A program made the position numbers and the translations under genes. 43,484 nucleotides of DNA. It comes from JAAFIP01 sp031367325 (GTDB lineage: Bacteria; Pseudomonadota; Gammaproteobacteria; Burkholderiales; Burkholderiaceae_C). The stretch is taken from assembly GCA_031367325.1 (NCBI GenBank), contig JANLPQ010000086.1:1-43484 (forward strand), given 5' to 3'. Positions 8,535 through 18,600 of the stretch are shown in pieces (position 1 is the first letter of the stretch; every line of letters starts with the position of its first letter). A model generated the notes under the pieces. That model saw only the letters and a list, made by a program, of their open reading frames with translations, did not search any database and was not told where the DNA came from.

Positions 8535-10436
8535 TTAGTGGTCAGTCATCCAGGGGCTGGTTATGCCTGTACAACGCGCTATGGCCTGCACTAACGAATC
8601 GTCTAGTGCGTTGCCGTGCGCGGCTAAGTAACTGTCGGGTCGCAACAGGGCCCAGCGGCAAGTGCTCTGTAGATGCCTTGATATGGTTTGTGCATCAACG
8701 CTTAAGCCGCATGCCTTTAGCAGCTGTTCTTGAGCGTCGAGTACGGCTTCTTGCGCGCACGCTTGCTCTAGCATGGCGGTTATTTGTACAGCACGAACGC
8801 CTGTGGTGCGGGTCAGTTGGTTGATGCGAGCCAGTGCCTTGGCGTTAATACAGTAACGGCTATCACCCCATACCAACAGCAGTGGATGGCTGCCCGCCCA
8901 ACGCAACAGATCGTTAAGACTGGCTGGCGGCGTTTTGCCAGCGTGCGATGCCCATTGCAGCGCCACGTTCTGCATTGAATGGCTGATCTGCGCAGTGTGG
9001 CCAGATCCCACTGGTGTGGTGGCAGACGTCAGCGGCGATGCGCTGTACGGATTGGCCATCGCCATGCGGCCTGTGTTGACTAGTGCGCGGGCGAAGGGGT
9101 GCTGTTTGGCGAGGGTTATGGCGGCGGTGCGAAATAGTTTCTCGACACCGTCCGCAGGGCGCAAAAACCGTGCGGTGCGGTTGGTTACCTGCACATTGGT
9201 TTTGGCCGCCTCGTGCCGCTCGGCATGGTAGCTTTGCAGCAAACTGGGCGCTGCATGGCCGTCAACCACGGCAGCCAGCTTCCAGGCCAGGTTGTCGGCA
9301 TCCGCTATGCCAGTGTTGCCGCCGCGCGCACCAAATGGGCTGACCACTTTGGCACTATCGCCGATGAAAAAAACTTGACTGCTGTACGTGCTATCTTGTT
9401 TTGCTAAATCAACGCACATTGCATCGACACACTCGCTGCGGTAGGCATAAGGCCCCACCCACACAATATCTACCTTGGTGGCGGCTCCAAATTGTTTGGC
9501 CAGTCGTTCGCGCACCACGTCTTCACGGCTTACGTAGGCGGGGTCGGCATCGGGGGCCATTTGATAGTCGATGCGCCATACGTCGTCGGCCATCAGGTGC
9601 TGCCACACGGCGCGGTGGTCGTTAAAGGGCGCTTCTATCCAGGTGTGCCGTTCAGCAGGTGGCCGGGTGTTAAAGCGTACATCGGCAATGCACCAACGGT
9701 CATCACCTTGTTTGGCTGTGACACTTACGTTTAGCCATTTGCGAAATGGTGATTTTGAACCAGTAGCATCCACCACATAATCGGCGGTGGCTTGATATTC
9801 GCCTGCTGGTGTGGCTACGGTAAACGTAGCTACACCGTCATTGTTTGCGAAGCGCTTGACCCGGTTGTTCCAGCGAATCTGCGCGCCAGTGTGCGCCGAC
9901 GGGTTGGTTGAATCGGACGCATGGGTTGCATTGAGTTGCCCAATGCGTTCTACCAAAAAGCCTTCGTTATAAAACTGCTGTATGTTGATAAACGCAGGCT
10001 GTTGGCTAAGTGAAAAATTATTCTGCTGTTTCAGGTCAAAGCTGTACACCTCGTCGTCGCCTGCAAATGTGCGTCCCACGCTCCACTGCACGCCCTTGGC
10101 GGCTACGCGCTCATAAATACCCAGCTTGTCAAAAATCTCCAGCGACTTTTGGGTGTAGCAAATACCCCGGCTCGACGCACCTTTCACACCTACAGTGTTG
10201 TCCTCGTCCAGCAGCACGCAGTCCACACCCAGCTGCGCCAAGCTGCAAGCCAGCGTCAGCCCCGCCAATCCCCCGCCCACGATCAGTATGCGGTGATGTT
10301 CTACAGAGCCCGTTTTCACAGCTTGTGGCACCACTGCTGCGTATTCGGGCAATACATAGCCTGTGCCCTGGCTAAACTGGTAGCCGTTGCTTATTTGAGA
10401 TTGCGCGTAAGGCGTGGGCGATGATTTCAACTGCAT
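8535..10436 (-). CDS. FAD-dependent aromatic monooxygenase (PHBH/MhpA-like)
   Basis: The 633-residue protein is a class A flavin monooxygenase. Residues about 50-82 form the Rossmann fold (ILIVGGGLAGLTLA ... CVLLDED). The second FAD motif is FIGDSAKVVSPFGARGGNTG, and the DG-type stretch ADYVVDATGSKSPFRKWL is also present. A C-terminal thioredoxin-like domain of about 150 residues is expected for this length and matches MhpA-type enzymes. Such enzymes hydroxylate a phenolic ring with NAD(P)H and oxygen; the substrate cannot be told from sequence. It starts two bases from the VOC gene stop and is followed by DUF2783, so the three are probably co-transcribed. A ring-hydroxylation step followed by an extradiol-type VOC enzyme is plausible but inferred. 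Confidence 0.88.
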   Translation of the reverse strand: MQLKSSPTPYAQSQISNGYQFSQGTGYVLPEYAAVVPQAVKTGSVEHHRILIVGGGLAGLTLACSLAQLGVDCVLLDEDNTVGVKGASSRGICYTQKSLEIFDKLGIYERVAAKGVQWSVGRTFAGDDEVYSFDLKQQNNFSLSQQPAFINIQQFYNEGFLVERIGQLNATHASDSTNPSAHTGAQIRWNNRVKRFANNDGVATFTVATPAGEYQATADYVVDATGSKSPFRKWLNVSVTAKQGDDRWCIADVRFNTRPPAERHTWIEAPFNDHRAVWQHLMADDVWRIDYQMAPDADPAYVSREDVVRERLAKQFGAATKVDIVWVGPYAYRSECVDAMCVDLAKQDSTYSSQVFFIGDSAKVVSPFGARGGNTGIADADNLAWKLAAVVDGHAAPSLLQSYHAERHEAAKTNVQVTNRTARFLRPADGVEKLFRTAAITLAKQHPFARALVNTGRMAMANPYSASPLTSATTPVGSGHTAQISHSMQNVALQWASHAGKTPPASLNDLLRWAGSHPLLLVWGDSRYCINAKALARINQLTRTTGVRAVQITAMLEQACAQEAVLDAQEQLLKACGLSVDAQTISRHLQSTCRWALLRPDSYLAAHGNALDDSLVQAIARCTGITSPWMTDH

Positions 10437-10437
10437 A

Positions 10438-11076
10438 CTATGTTCGCGCAGATAATTCTGGCCGATCGTTGCGTTGCGGCGTTAAGTTACCCGCTTTACC
10501 CGTAGCACGTTCTGCACGCCAGGCTTGCTTGCGTATCGTCCACTCAGCTAAGCGCGCATGGGCGGTTTTACTCTCTTGCAGCATTTGGAATTCATCGGCT
10601 AATTGAGCGGTCAGCTCCATGCGAATACCATTAGGGTCAAAGAAGTAAATGCTTTTAAATATATGGTGATCCGTTACACCCAGCACCTCAATACCATGGG
10701 CCTCTAGCCGCACCTTGGTATCCACCAAATCTTGTACAGTGTTAACGCGAAAGCTAATGTGGTTAACCCACTTGGGCGTATTGGGGCTAGGCAGCGCTGC
10801 TTCGTCGTCACCTAGGTCGAAAAACGCTATGAAACTACCGTCCTGCAGCCTGAAGAAAAAGTGCGTGTACGGGCAATATTCCCCGGTGCTGGGCACGATG
10901 TCGCTTTGGATGATGTGGTACATGGGCAAGCCCAAAATGTCCTCATAAAACACCCGCGTTTCTTCGGCGTCTTTAGCGCGGTAAGCGTAGTGGTGCAGCT
11001 GCTGCACTTTGGCCGGTGGCGGCAAGCTATTCGATAGGTTTGCGGTCCCGCTGGCGGGCTGTAGAACGGCTGACAT
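10438..11076 (-). CDS. VOC-superfamily metalloenzyme (glyoxalase / extradiol dioxygenase fold)
   Basis: The 212-residue protein carries the paired beta-alpha-beta-beta-beta modules of the vicinal oxygen chelate superfamily. The predicted metal ligands are His28 or His29 (QLHHYAYRAKD), His106 (WVNHISFRV) and Glu154 (IRMELTAQL), spaced as in single-site VOC dioxygenases. Residues 1-25 and the basic tail after about 165 lie outside the fold. The ATG at 11076 has AGGAG nine bases upstream, the best ribosome site of this unit, so this is the first gene. Its partner flavin monooxygenase points to aromatic or lactone chemistry. Glyoxalase or another VOC activity cannot be excluded. Confidence 0.85.
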   Translation of the reverse strand: MSAVLQPASGTANLSNSLPPPAKVQQLHHYAYRAKDAEETRVFYEDILGLPMYHIIQSDIVPSTGEYCPYTHFFFRLQDGSFIAFFDLGDDEAALPSPNTPKWVNHISFRVNTVQDLVDTKVRLEAHGIEVLGVTDHHIFKSIYFFDPNGIRMELTAQLADEFQMLQESKTAHARLAEWTIRKQAWRAERATGKAGNLTPQRNDRPELSART

Positions 11077-11159
11077 TGCAGACTCCTAGAGTTTTACTAA
11101 TCATAATGCATTTACCTAAACGTAATCTATGGCATGGGATTTTTATGCTTTAGTTTTGT

Positions 11160-11268
11160 ACGGGAGCAGGTCTGCGGCGTACTCAGCTACGCGGCTGTCC
11201 CCCGTGGCGGCCTAGGGCCGCCTACTCCGCCTTTATGCCGCTACGATGAGTACACCGCAGACCTGCTC
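11160..11268. repeat. large palindromic repeat, copy P1
   Basis: Arms 11164-11187 and 11245-11268 are inverted repeats, 22 of 24 positions complementary. Between them lies a second perfect hairpin, GGCGGCCTAGGGCCGCC (11206-11222), and a further five-base pair set (11191-11195 with 11237-11241). The centre is shared with copies P2 (24608-24712) and, inverted, P3 (24768-24859). A downstream stretch (about 11310-11352) resembles the right end of P3. The gene-free region 11077-11505 holds this element and nothing else I can support; reading frames through it encode the repeat (RGGLGPPTPPLCR) and are not called as genes. Confidence 0.85.
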
Positions 11269-11505
11269 TTGCGACAATGGCAAGTAGTCCACGCTGGAAG
11301 CCCAAAGCGCACCTGTACACACCAAGCGCCAGAGCGTGCGCAGGCACTAAGTCCGGTTGACTGCTATCAAAGCAATGCGGTGGCAGTTAACCTTGACGTT
11401 AACGTCAATCTCAAGATTTGTCGTTGCGCATTTGAGATGCGCAACAGGCATACACGTTCTCGCCAGCGACTGCGCAAGTCCGTCCCGTCTACACCAACCG
11501 AGCCG

Positions 11506-12672
11506 TTATGCTACCGGAAAAGTCCCCGGCAACAAAATGCTTTTATCCACCGTGTTGATATCCGTGCGTCCACAAAAAGCCATCGTCAAATCCAGCTCTT
11601 TGTGCAAAATCTCCAACATCTTAGCTACACCTGGTTGCCCATATGCACCTAATGCGTACAACCAAGCGCGGCCCACCATCACGCCTTGCGCACCTAATGC
11701 ACGGGCCTTCAGCACATCTTGCCCACTGCGAATGCCGCCGTCCATCCAGACCTCGATATGTTTACCCACAGCCTGCACAATCGCTGGCAGTGCGGTGATT
11801 GACGACGGCGCGCCATCCAACTGGCGGCCGCCGTGGTTCGACACGATCAGTGCATCTGCGCCGCTGTCCACGGCTAAGCGCGCATCCTCAGCATCTTGAA
11901 TGCCTTTCAAAACAATTTTGCCGCCCCAGCGCTTCTTAATCCACTCCACATCGCCCCAGCTCAGCGTTGGGTCAAATTGCTGCGCTGTCCAGGCCGACAA
12001 AGACGACATGTTCTCTACGCCCTTGACATGGCCCACGATATTGCCAAAGTCGCGGTGCTTCGTGCCCAGCATGCCCATACACCAGCGCGGCTTGGTGGCC
12101 ATGTTGAGGATGTTGGGCAAAGTTAGCTTGGGCGGCGCACTCAAGCCGTTTTTGATGTCTTTATGGCGTTGGCCCAAAATTTGCAAATCGAGTGTGATCT
12201 GCAGCGCTGAGCAGTTGGCCGCTTTGGCGCGGTCAATCAAGCGTTCAATAAATGCCCGGTCGCGCAGCACGTACAACTGAAACATAAACGGATGATTGTC
12301 CGTGGCCGCAGCCACGTCTTCAATCGAGCAAATACTCATGGTGGAGAGCGTAAACGGTATACCAAACGCTTTAGCAGCGCGTGCACCCAATATTTCACCA
12401 TCGGCATGCTGCATACCCGTCATGCCAGTGGGTGCGATGGCCACTGGCATAGATACCTGTTGGCCCACCATCGTCGTCTGGGTGCTGCGGCCTTCCATAT
12501 TGACTGCCACGCGCTGACGTAATTTGATCGACTGAAAATCTGCCTCATTAGCCCGGTAAGTACCCTCCGTCCAACTGCCCGAGTCGGCGTAGTCATAGAA
12601 CATGCGCGGCACGCGGCTTTTGGCGACCAAGCGCAGGTCTTCGATGCAGGTAATTTTGGAAAGGTCGGTCAT
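11506..12672 (-). CDS. FMN-dependent alpha-hydroxy-acid dehydrogenase (lactate dehydrogenase/oxidase family)
   Basis: The 388-residue protein is an FMN-binding TIM barrel of the LldD / glycolate oxidase / mandelate dehydrogenase family. It oxidises an L-2-hydroxy acid to the 2-oxo acid and passes electrons to quinone or oxygen. Characteristic residues are Tyr26 region RMFYDYADSGSWTE, the FMN phosphate region MPVAIAPTGMTGM, Lys256 in IVLKGI and the catalytic His280 and Arg283 in SNHGGRQLDG. Length is that of LldD. It precedes the VOC unit in transcription but is separated from it by 430 bases and a palindromic repeat, so co-transcription is doubtful. L-lactate is the default guess; mandelate or glycolate is possible. 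Confidence 0.9.
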   Translation of the reverse strand: MTDLSKITCIEDLRLVAKSRVPRMFYDYADSGSWTEGTYRANEADFQSIKLRQRVAVNMEGRSTQTTMVGQQVSMPVAIAPTGMTGMQHADGEILGARAAKAFGIPFTLSTMSICSIEDVAAATDNHPFMFQLYVLRDRAFIERLIDRAKAANCSALQITLDLQILGQRHKDIKNGLSAPPKLTLPNILNMATKPRWCMGMLGTKHRDFGNIVGHVKGVENMSSLSAWTAQQFDPTLSWGDVEWIKKRWGGKIVLKGIQDAEDARLAVDSGADALIVSNHGGRQLDGAPSSITALPAIVQAVGKHIEVWMDGGIRSGQDVLKARALGAQGVMVGRAWLYALGAYGQPGVAKMLEILHKELDLTMAFCGRTDINTVDKSILLPGTFPVA

Positions 12673-12795
12673 GGTGGGTTAAAGCTAGAGGGTAGAGTGG
12701 TGATAATACCCAAGCGAATGCTTAGGTGGTTGTGAAATTTACCTTGAGGCGTTTGAATTAATTTGATAAAGCACAACGCGTATGAGGAAATTTGA

Positions 12796-13341
12796 ATGAT
12801 AAAAGTAGGTTTGGCCATCGTAGGCTTAGCAGTAGCGGGTTGGTATTTCGTTATAGATGGCAGCAAGCTAGACGAGAGCATGGTGCGCGAGTTTTATGAA
12901 AAACAGCAACACGCCGTACTGAGTCGTGACCCTGAGGCGCTGTGCAAACAGTTTGCCAGCAACGCTGTGATCAACACCGAAACGCTGATGATGGGGCAAA
13001 CACAGGAGCAAACACTGAACAACAAAACAGCGTGCGATGCCACCCGTAAAACCTTTAAGTCATTTGAAGACATGGGCGAAAAAGCAGGTGGCATATTGAC
13101 CATTGAGTATGATTACAAAATAGACAGCATTGACATCACTGCCAATAAAAAACGTGCCACGGTCGTCACTAGCAACATTTTAAAAATGGGCGAATCGTTT
13201 ATGCAGTTTCGCACCACGGCTACCGAAGAACTAGTGCGCAATTATCGCGTAGTGCAGCTTGCCAAGTCGGACACTAAAACGGGTGTGCGTTGGACCCCAA
13301 GCGCACTGGCCGATCCGTCAAAGTTTTTTGTAGAACGCTAG
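12796..13341 (+). CDS. membrane-anchored hypothetical protein (181 aa)
   Basis: I do not recognise a family. Residues 3-20 (KVGLAIVGLAVAGWYFVI) form one hydrophobic segment without a clear cleavage site, so the protein is probably anchored to the inner membrane with a periplasmic domain. The rest alternates helix (REFYEKQQHAVLSRDPEALCKQF) and strands (GGILTIEYDYKIDSIDI, KRATVVTSNILKMG), which resembles the cone-shaped NTF2/SnoaL-like fold; this is an impression only. GAGGAAA lies eight bases before the ATG. It stands alone and converges on pbpC with 18 bases between the stops. Confidence 0.75.
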   Translation: MIKVGLAIVGLAVAGWYFVIDGSKLDESMVREFYEKQQHAVLSRDPEALCKQFASNAVINTETLMMGQTQEQTLNNKTACDATRKTFKSFEDMGEKAGGILTIEYDYKIDSIDITANKKRATVVTSNILKMGESFMQFRTTATEELVRNYRVVQLAKSDTKTGVRWTPSALADPSKFFVER

Positions 13342-13359
13342 AACGCTGCTGCGCGCAAG

Positions 13360-15696
13360 CTAAGGTTTTGTTGAGCGTTTTACATTCCCAGACGCTGGTT
13401 CTAGCGCCGCCGCACCACGTACTTCAATACGCACTTCATCTAGCGATTTACCTTGCGCATCGGCCAATGTAATCAGGTGTTTTCCGGGCCATGGCATCCA
13501 GCTGGCGCTGCTGCCTTGCGCAAACGGCTTACCGTCGATTAACCAACGCAGGCCCGAGCCTTCGGCCTGTAAATTCAAGCGCTGGCGTAGCGGCGGAATG
13601 TCGGGGTCCAGCGCGATGATGCTGCCGCGCGCGGGCTGCACTATACGGGCTGCAGCATCGTTTTGCAGCGTATTTTTAATGCCTTTTAGGCCGTTAGAAG
13701 CCGTATTACCTGTTCGAGCAGCTATTAAATTTGTAGCGTTTTGAGAGATGACTGGTTGCTCAGTTCCTGCGATAAACCATTCTTCGCGGGGTGCTTCTTG
13801 GCCTTGTGCATAACGGGTGGCAGTGTGTACTAGTCCAGGCGGTGGCGTAGCAGGTTTAGGCACTGCGGCTGTGAGGCTGACCTTTTGTAGGTTGCTGGAT
13901 AAATTATTGGGTAGTGAAGGGTTGTCGCCGCGTGGGTGCAAGTACTGCATCACTGCGGCCCACACGGGCGCTGCGCCGCTGGTGCCGCTCACGTCCCACA
14001 TGCTCGCTCCGCTGGCGTTGCCTACCCATACGCCCACGGTGTAGCGGCTGCTATAGCCAATCGCCCAGTTGTCCCGCATGTCTTTGCTGGTGCCGGTTTT
14101 GACAGCGGCGTTAATACGCGTGGCCAGCACGCTGTCGGTGCCAAAAGTGCGGGCGCGGGCTAGCGGGTCGCGCAAAATGTCGCTTACTATGAAAGTGGCT
14201 TTGGCGTCTATGCAATCTTTTAACACGGCGCGTGCTGCGGGCTTGAAGGTAGTGGCGCTGCAGCGCCCGCCGTTAGCCAGCGCCCGGTAGGCATTGGTCA
14301 GGCTGAGCAAGCTGACATCCGCGCTGCCCAGTGCCAAGCTGTAGCCGTAATAGTCGCCTTCGTTCTTCAGTGGCAGGCCAAGGCCTCGCAGTTGCCGTGC
14401 AAACGCATCGGGGCTGACCATCACCAGCGTGCGCACGGCCGGTACGTTCAGCGATGCGCCCAGCGCAGTGCGTACCGACACCCAGCCTTTGAAGCTCCGG
14501 TCATAGTTTTGCGGAATATATAAACCGCTGGCCGTGGGAATATGGGTAGATGAATCTTCGACCAGCGAGGCTGCAGTGAGGCGCTTTTCAGCAATGGCCT
14601 GGGCATACAAAAATGGTTTGAGCGTGGAGCCTGATTGGCGCAGCGCGGCTGCAGCGTCTACATCGCGTGCATCGCCCAGCTCGCCTGATGAACCGACATA
14701 GGCCAGTACTTCACCGCTGGCATTGTCTATCACCACCACCGCACCATCTTCTACGTTGCGGCCTTGCAGTTCTTGCAATTGCTGCTGCAGGCTTTGCGTG
14801 GCAAAGCGCTGCAGCCGAGCGTCTAGCGTGCTGCGCACCGAGGCTACAGCTGCAGTGTCTCTTCGAATCAGCTGCTTGGCCGTGTGCGGCGCAATACCGT
14901 CGCTGGGCGCAAAGGCCTTGCGCGGTAGCACGGCTTCGGTATACGCTTGCACAGCATCGCAGTTGGCAGCATCCGCGCTTTGCATGATTTTCAGCACGCC
15001 ACAAGCGCGCACTGCCACGGCTTTGGCGCTAGCGTTGGGCGCACGTACCAGTGCGGCGGCAATGGCTGCCTCGCGTTCGTCCAAGCCGTGCGCTGCCTTG
15101 CCAAACAGGGTGCGGGCCAGGGCGTCAATGCCTTGCATCTCACCCCGGAAAGGCACCAGGTTTAAATACGCCTCTAAGATTTGGTCTTTGCGCCAACGCT
15201 GCTCTAGCCATGTAGCCGAAATAGCTTGGCCCGTCTTGCCCATGATGTTGCGCCGTTCACTGCCTTTTCGCGGTCCATCCTCTATCAAGCTGGCCAGTTG
15301 CATTGATAGTGTGGATGCACCCCGTGTGCGTTGATTCAGCACATTGCCCCACACTGCGGCAGACACCGCGCGCCAATCTACACCACTGTGTTCATAAAAG
15401 CGTTTGTCCTCCGACAGCACCATCGCCGTGCGCAGCGCAGGCGACATATCGGCCAATGCTACCCACTGGCCACGCCGCACAGTGTTGTCGGTACGCAGGC
15501 GGTGGATAACTTCGCCATGGCGGTCCATTAGCAGCGTTTCTGACGAGATAAACGCTTGCTTTTCTTGCTCAAAACTGCCAACAGCCCAGGTATTACCTGC
15601 ACAAGCAGCTATTAAAAGCATAGTACTCACCGTGCGCCATCGCATGCTGCGCACAGGCGGTTTTAAGCGCTGCGAAAAGTGCAAGGTAGTGCGCAT
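13360..15696 (-). CDS. pbpC: penicillin-binding protein 1C (bifunctional peptidoglycan synthase)
   Basis: The 778-residue protein has a GT51 glycosyltransferase domain, a penicillin-binding transpeptidase domain and a C-terminal PBP1C domain. The glycosyltransferase motif is Glu96 in SEDKRFYEHSGVDW, followed by RGASTLSMQL. The transpeptidase has the catalytic Ser357 in SGSTLKPF, SLN in LGASLNVPAV, and Lys533 in KTGTSKDMRDNWAIGY. The last 90 residues have the BiPBP_C pattern. A short signal-anchor precedes residue 40. The start ATG directly abuts the stop of the alpha-2-macroglobulin gene, a pairing well known in bacteria. Two copies of the dispersed 45-bp repeat are read within the gene, one in the signal segment and one between the transpeptidase and the C-terminal domain. 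Confidence 0.95.
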   Translation of the reverse strand: MRTTLHFSQRLKPPVRSMRWRTVSTMLLIAACAGNTWAVGSFEQEKQAFISSETLLMDRHGEVIHRLRTDNTVRRGQWVALADMSPALRTAMVLSEDKRFYEHSGVDWRAVSAAVWGNVLNQRTRGASTLSMQLASLIEDGPRKGSERRNIMGKTGQAISATWLEQRWRKDQILEAYLNLVPFRGEMQGIDALARTLFGKAAHGLDEREAAIAAALVRAPNASAKAVAVRACGVLKIMQSADAANCDAVQAYTEAVLPRKAFAPSDGIAPHTAKQLIRRDTAAVASVRSTLDARLQRFATQSLQQQLQELQGRNVEDGAVVVIDNASGEVLAYVGSSGELGDARDVDAAAALRQSGSTLKPFLYAQAIAEKRLTAASLVEDSSTHIPTASGLYIPQNYDRSFKGWVSVRTALGASLNVPAVRTLVMVSPDAFARQLRGLGLPLKNEGDYYGYSLALGSADVSLLSLTNAYRALANGGRCSATTFKPAARAVLKDCIDAKATFIVSDILRDPLARARTFGTDSVLATRINAAVKTGTSKDMRDNWAIGYSSRYTVGVWVGNASGASMWDVSGTSGAAPVWAAVMQYLHPRGDNPSLPNNLSSNLQKVSLTAAVPKPATPPPGLVHTATRYAQGQEAPREEWFIAGTEQPVISQNATNLIAARTGNTASNGLKGIKNTLQNDAAARIVQPARGSIIALDPDIPPLRQRLNLQAEGSGLRWLIDGKPFAQGSSASWMPWPGKHLITLADAQGKSLDEVRIEVRGAAALEPASGNVKRSTKP
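13693..13736 (-). repeat. copy of the dispersed 45-bp repeat inside pbpC
   Basis: On the minus strand the core reads AATAGCTGCTCGAACAGG, two or so changes from the family core. It is translated in the pbpC frame as LIAARTGNT, in the linker between the transpeptidase and C-terminal domains. The flanking AAATTT and the later GGCTTCTAA also match other copies loosely. Confidence 0.65.
15585..15624 (-). repeat. copy of the dispersed 45-bp repeat in the pbpC signal segment
   Basis: On the minus strand the core is AATAGCTGCTTGTGCAGG followed by TAATACCTGGG. It encodes LLIAACAGNTW, the hydrophobic N-terminal segment of PBP1C. The reading frame is the same as in the other copy inside this gene. Confidence 0.6.
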
Positions 15697-18600
15697 TTAC
15701 TTGCCCAGCACTTTCACCCTAGCGTTGGGCGTTTCGCCAAACATCTCGGGTGCGTACATGGCCTCTACGCGCGTAGGCGGCATGGCAAACTCGCCCACGT
15801 TGTTTAGCCGCACGGTGTATTCCAGTGTGAATTTGCCTTTAGGCACGTACTCGTAGTACGCGCGAAACGACTCAAAGCTGCGCTCTTCAAACGCAGGCCA
15901 TGCGTCGCCACTCTTGCGCTCGTTTTTGGTTGCAATCTCTGAGTCGCGCCCCAAACCGCCGCCCAAGATGGTGGCGCCACCGGGAATCGGGTCGGTCAAG
16001 GCTACCCAGGTCATGTCGGCGCTGGATGTCACCTCCAGCGTAATGCGCAGCACATCGCCTCGGCTGATTTGGCCTTTAACGGCTTCTTCTACAGGGGTGA
16101 TTGTTTTCTTGACTTGGTAGCCCGCATTAAAGGGTGCTTTCAGTTGCACTGCCGCCACCGACTGGATAGTAAGCCACGGCCTGCCTGTACCTGCGTGGGT
16201 GACGCTAAGCGCATCTTTGCCTGCGGACCACGGCAAGAACATGCTGTTATTGCGCAAATTACCCGGCGACGCAGGTGCGCCAAACCAAGTGCTTTGGTGT
16301 GGTGCGCCCTCGGGGTCGGTAGCTAGTATGCGGCTAACTTTGCTCCAGTCCACCGCGGCTTTGCCAGCACCCATCGCCGCGCTGGTCACACCTGCTACCG
16401 GTGTCGATTCAAACACTGTAGAAAACTTCTCCAGCGCCATGCCGCCCCATAAGTTAGCTGTGGTGGTGTGCCACGCACCACCCTGCTGGCGGGCTATAAA
16501 GCCGTTGGCCAGACGCGGCATGTCTTCCTTCCAAGCTGGGTCGTCCAGCACGGCAAGAATGAGCTTGGCGGTATTGGTGTCGCCGTTTTGCATCAGCCAC
16601 CACCAGTAGTCGTCCTTCTCTGTGCTAAAGACCATCTTGGTGCCTTGGTAGGACAAGCGACTTTTTAAAATTTGCGTAGCCTCGGCCATGCGCTCATCAC
16701 GCTTGGGCAGGTCTTTCATACGACGCAAAATATTCAGCCAGTCAATCACCGTGTGGGTGGGCCACTGGTTGGGCGCGATGGTGATGCTGCCTAGCAAGCG
16801 CGCATTAGCACGGCCATAGCGTGACAGCGCTTCTATCGCCGCGATCTTGCGCATGTCCAAATCTTTTTGTGGGCTCCAAAAGTCGCGCGCAATTTTGCCT
16901 TCGATAAACGCTATCAAACCCTTCTCCATGGCAGCGCGCGATGCATCGGGAATACTAAATCCTGCGTCAATTGACGAAGCCTCATGGGTGGCAGCCAGCA
17001 AGTACGCGGTCAGCGTGTCGCTGCCTAGGTTGCCATCACCGGCGCGCGGCGGGAAGTAGTTGGCCAGGCCATCGCTGTCTAAATACGTGGGCAATTGCGC
17101 TGCCACGGTTTGCCACAGCTTGGCATCGCGCAGGCCTACCGATTTACTGGTTTTTTGCTCTAAGCAAATAAACGGATAGTTGGCAAAATAATCGCGCACA
17201 CCGGGTATGCCTTCAGCCAGCTTGGGTTGCAGTGCCATTTTGAGGCCACCGCGCCCTGCCACGCTGTCAGCGGGCTGCTGCACGTCAAGGTTGAACGCAC
17301 CGTCTACTTGCACCAGCGTAGCTTGCTGCACGGTCAGCGGCACTGCGTAGGTAATGCGCTGACGAGCTTTTAAAGCATCGCGCGCGCCGCTGATGGTGTC
17401 TTTAGCCTCAATCTCCCACAAAATCGCCTCGCTGCGAATTTGTGCCAGCTGTGCGGGGGCGGTCACATTCCACGCCACTTCGCGCGATTCACCAGCGGGG
17501 ATATCAATCGTTTGCGGTTTGGCTTCGATCATGGTCACGCGTGGGGTGACCTCTACCTTCATCGCAGCTTTGGTAGTGTTGCGCAGCGTAATTTGAGCGC
17601 GGAACTGGTCGTCCTCGCGTACCAGCGGTGGCAAGCCACTGATGATTTGCAAATCTTGCGTCGCCCGGATATTGGTTTGTCCGGTACCAAACAATCCGGT
17701 ACCTACATCGGCCACAGCCACAATTTTAAAAGTGGTGATAGCGTCGTTCAGCGGCACATTCACTACGGCTTGGCCATTGGCATCTAGCTGCACGCGTGGG
17801 TTCCATAGCAGCAGTGTGTCCAGCAGCTCGCGCGTGGCACCCCGGCCACCACCGCCGCCTGCAGGCACGGCCTTTCGGCCATAGTGTCTGCGACCAATAA
17901 TCTCCATTTGGGCGGTCGATGTTTCTACACCCCAGCTGCGTCGCTGCAGCATAGCGTCTAGCAGGTTCCAGCTGCTGTTGGGCATCAGCTCTAACAGGGC
18001 TTGGTCTACGGCGGCCAGTGCCACTTCAGCATTGGCAGCAGGCTGGCCGTTGGGTAGCTTAGCGGTGATGGTCACCGTGGCGGTGCTGCGCACGGCATAG
18101 CTTTCTTTGTTGGCAGTAACTTTGACATCTAGCTGATGTGCCTTGGTGCCCACGCGCAGCTCAGCAGCGCCTAGGCGAAAGGCGGGTTTGCTCAAATCTA
18201 CCAGCGCAGTGGGGGCGGTGTACTCACGGCCCTCGTACCAAAACGCTGTCCACCATTCACGCGGCGCTTTGTAGCCCCAGGTGAACAGGCTGTACCACGG
18301 CACCTCGCGCAGCCGCCCACGTAGCACCAAGGCCGACACGTACACGTTGGGTGCCCAGCCTTCGGCAATTTTCACGTTGATGGTGGGGTCTTGGCCGTTA
18401 AGCTGCACGATTTGCGTTTCGATAATGCCTTCGCGTTCAATGCTTACCAACGCAGTGGCAAACCGGAAAGGCATACGCACTTGTAGTTTGGCGGTCTCGC
18501 CGGGCGCGTAAGATTTTTTCTCGGGCAGCAGGTCGATGCGGTCATGGTCTTCGCCGCCAAACCACAGCTCGCCTTGCTTGGTCACCCACACGCTGCTGGC

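Noticed and set aside
11134..11899. Open frames of 172 and 180 codons on the plus strand
   Set aside because: The first is a translation of the palindromic repeat and the second runs antisense into the FMN dehydrogenase gene. The related frame at 24542-24802 shares the RGGLxPPTPPLCR pattern only because the DNA repeat is shared.
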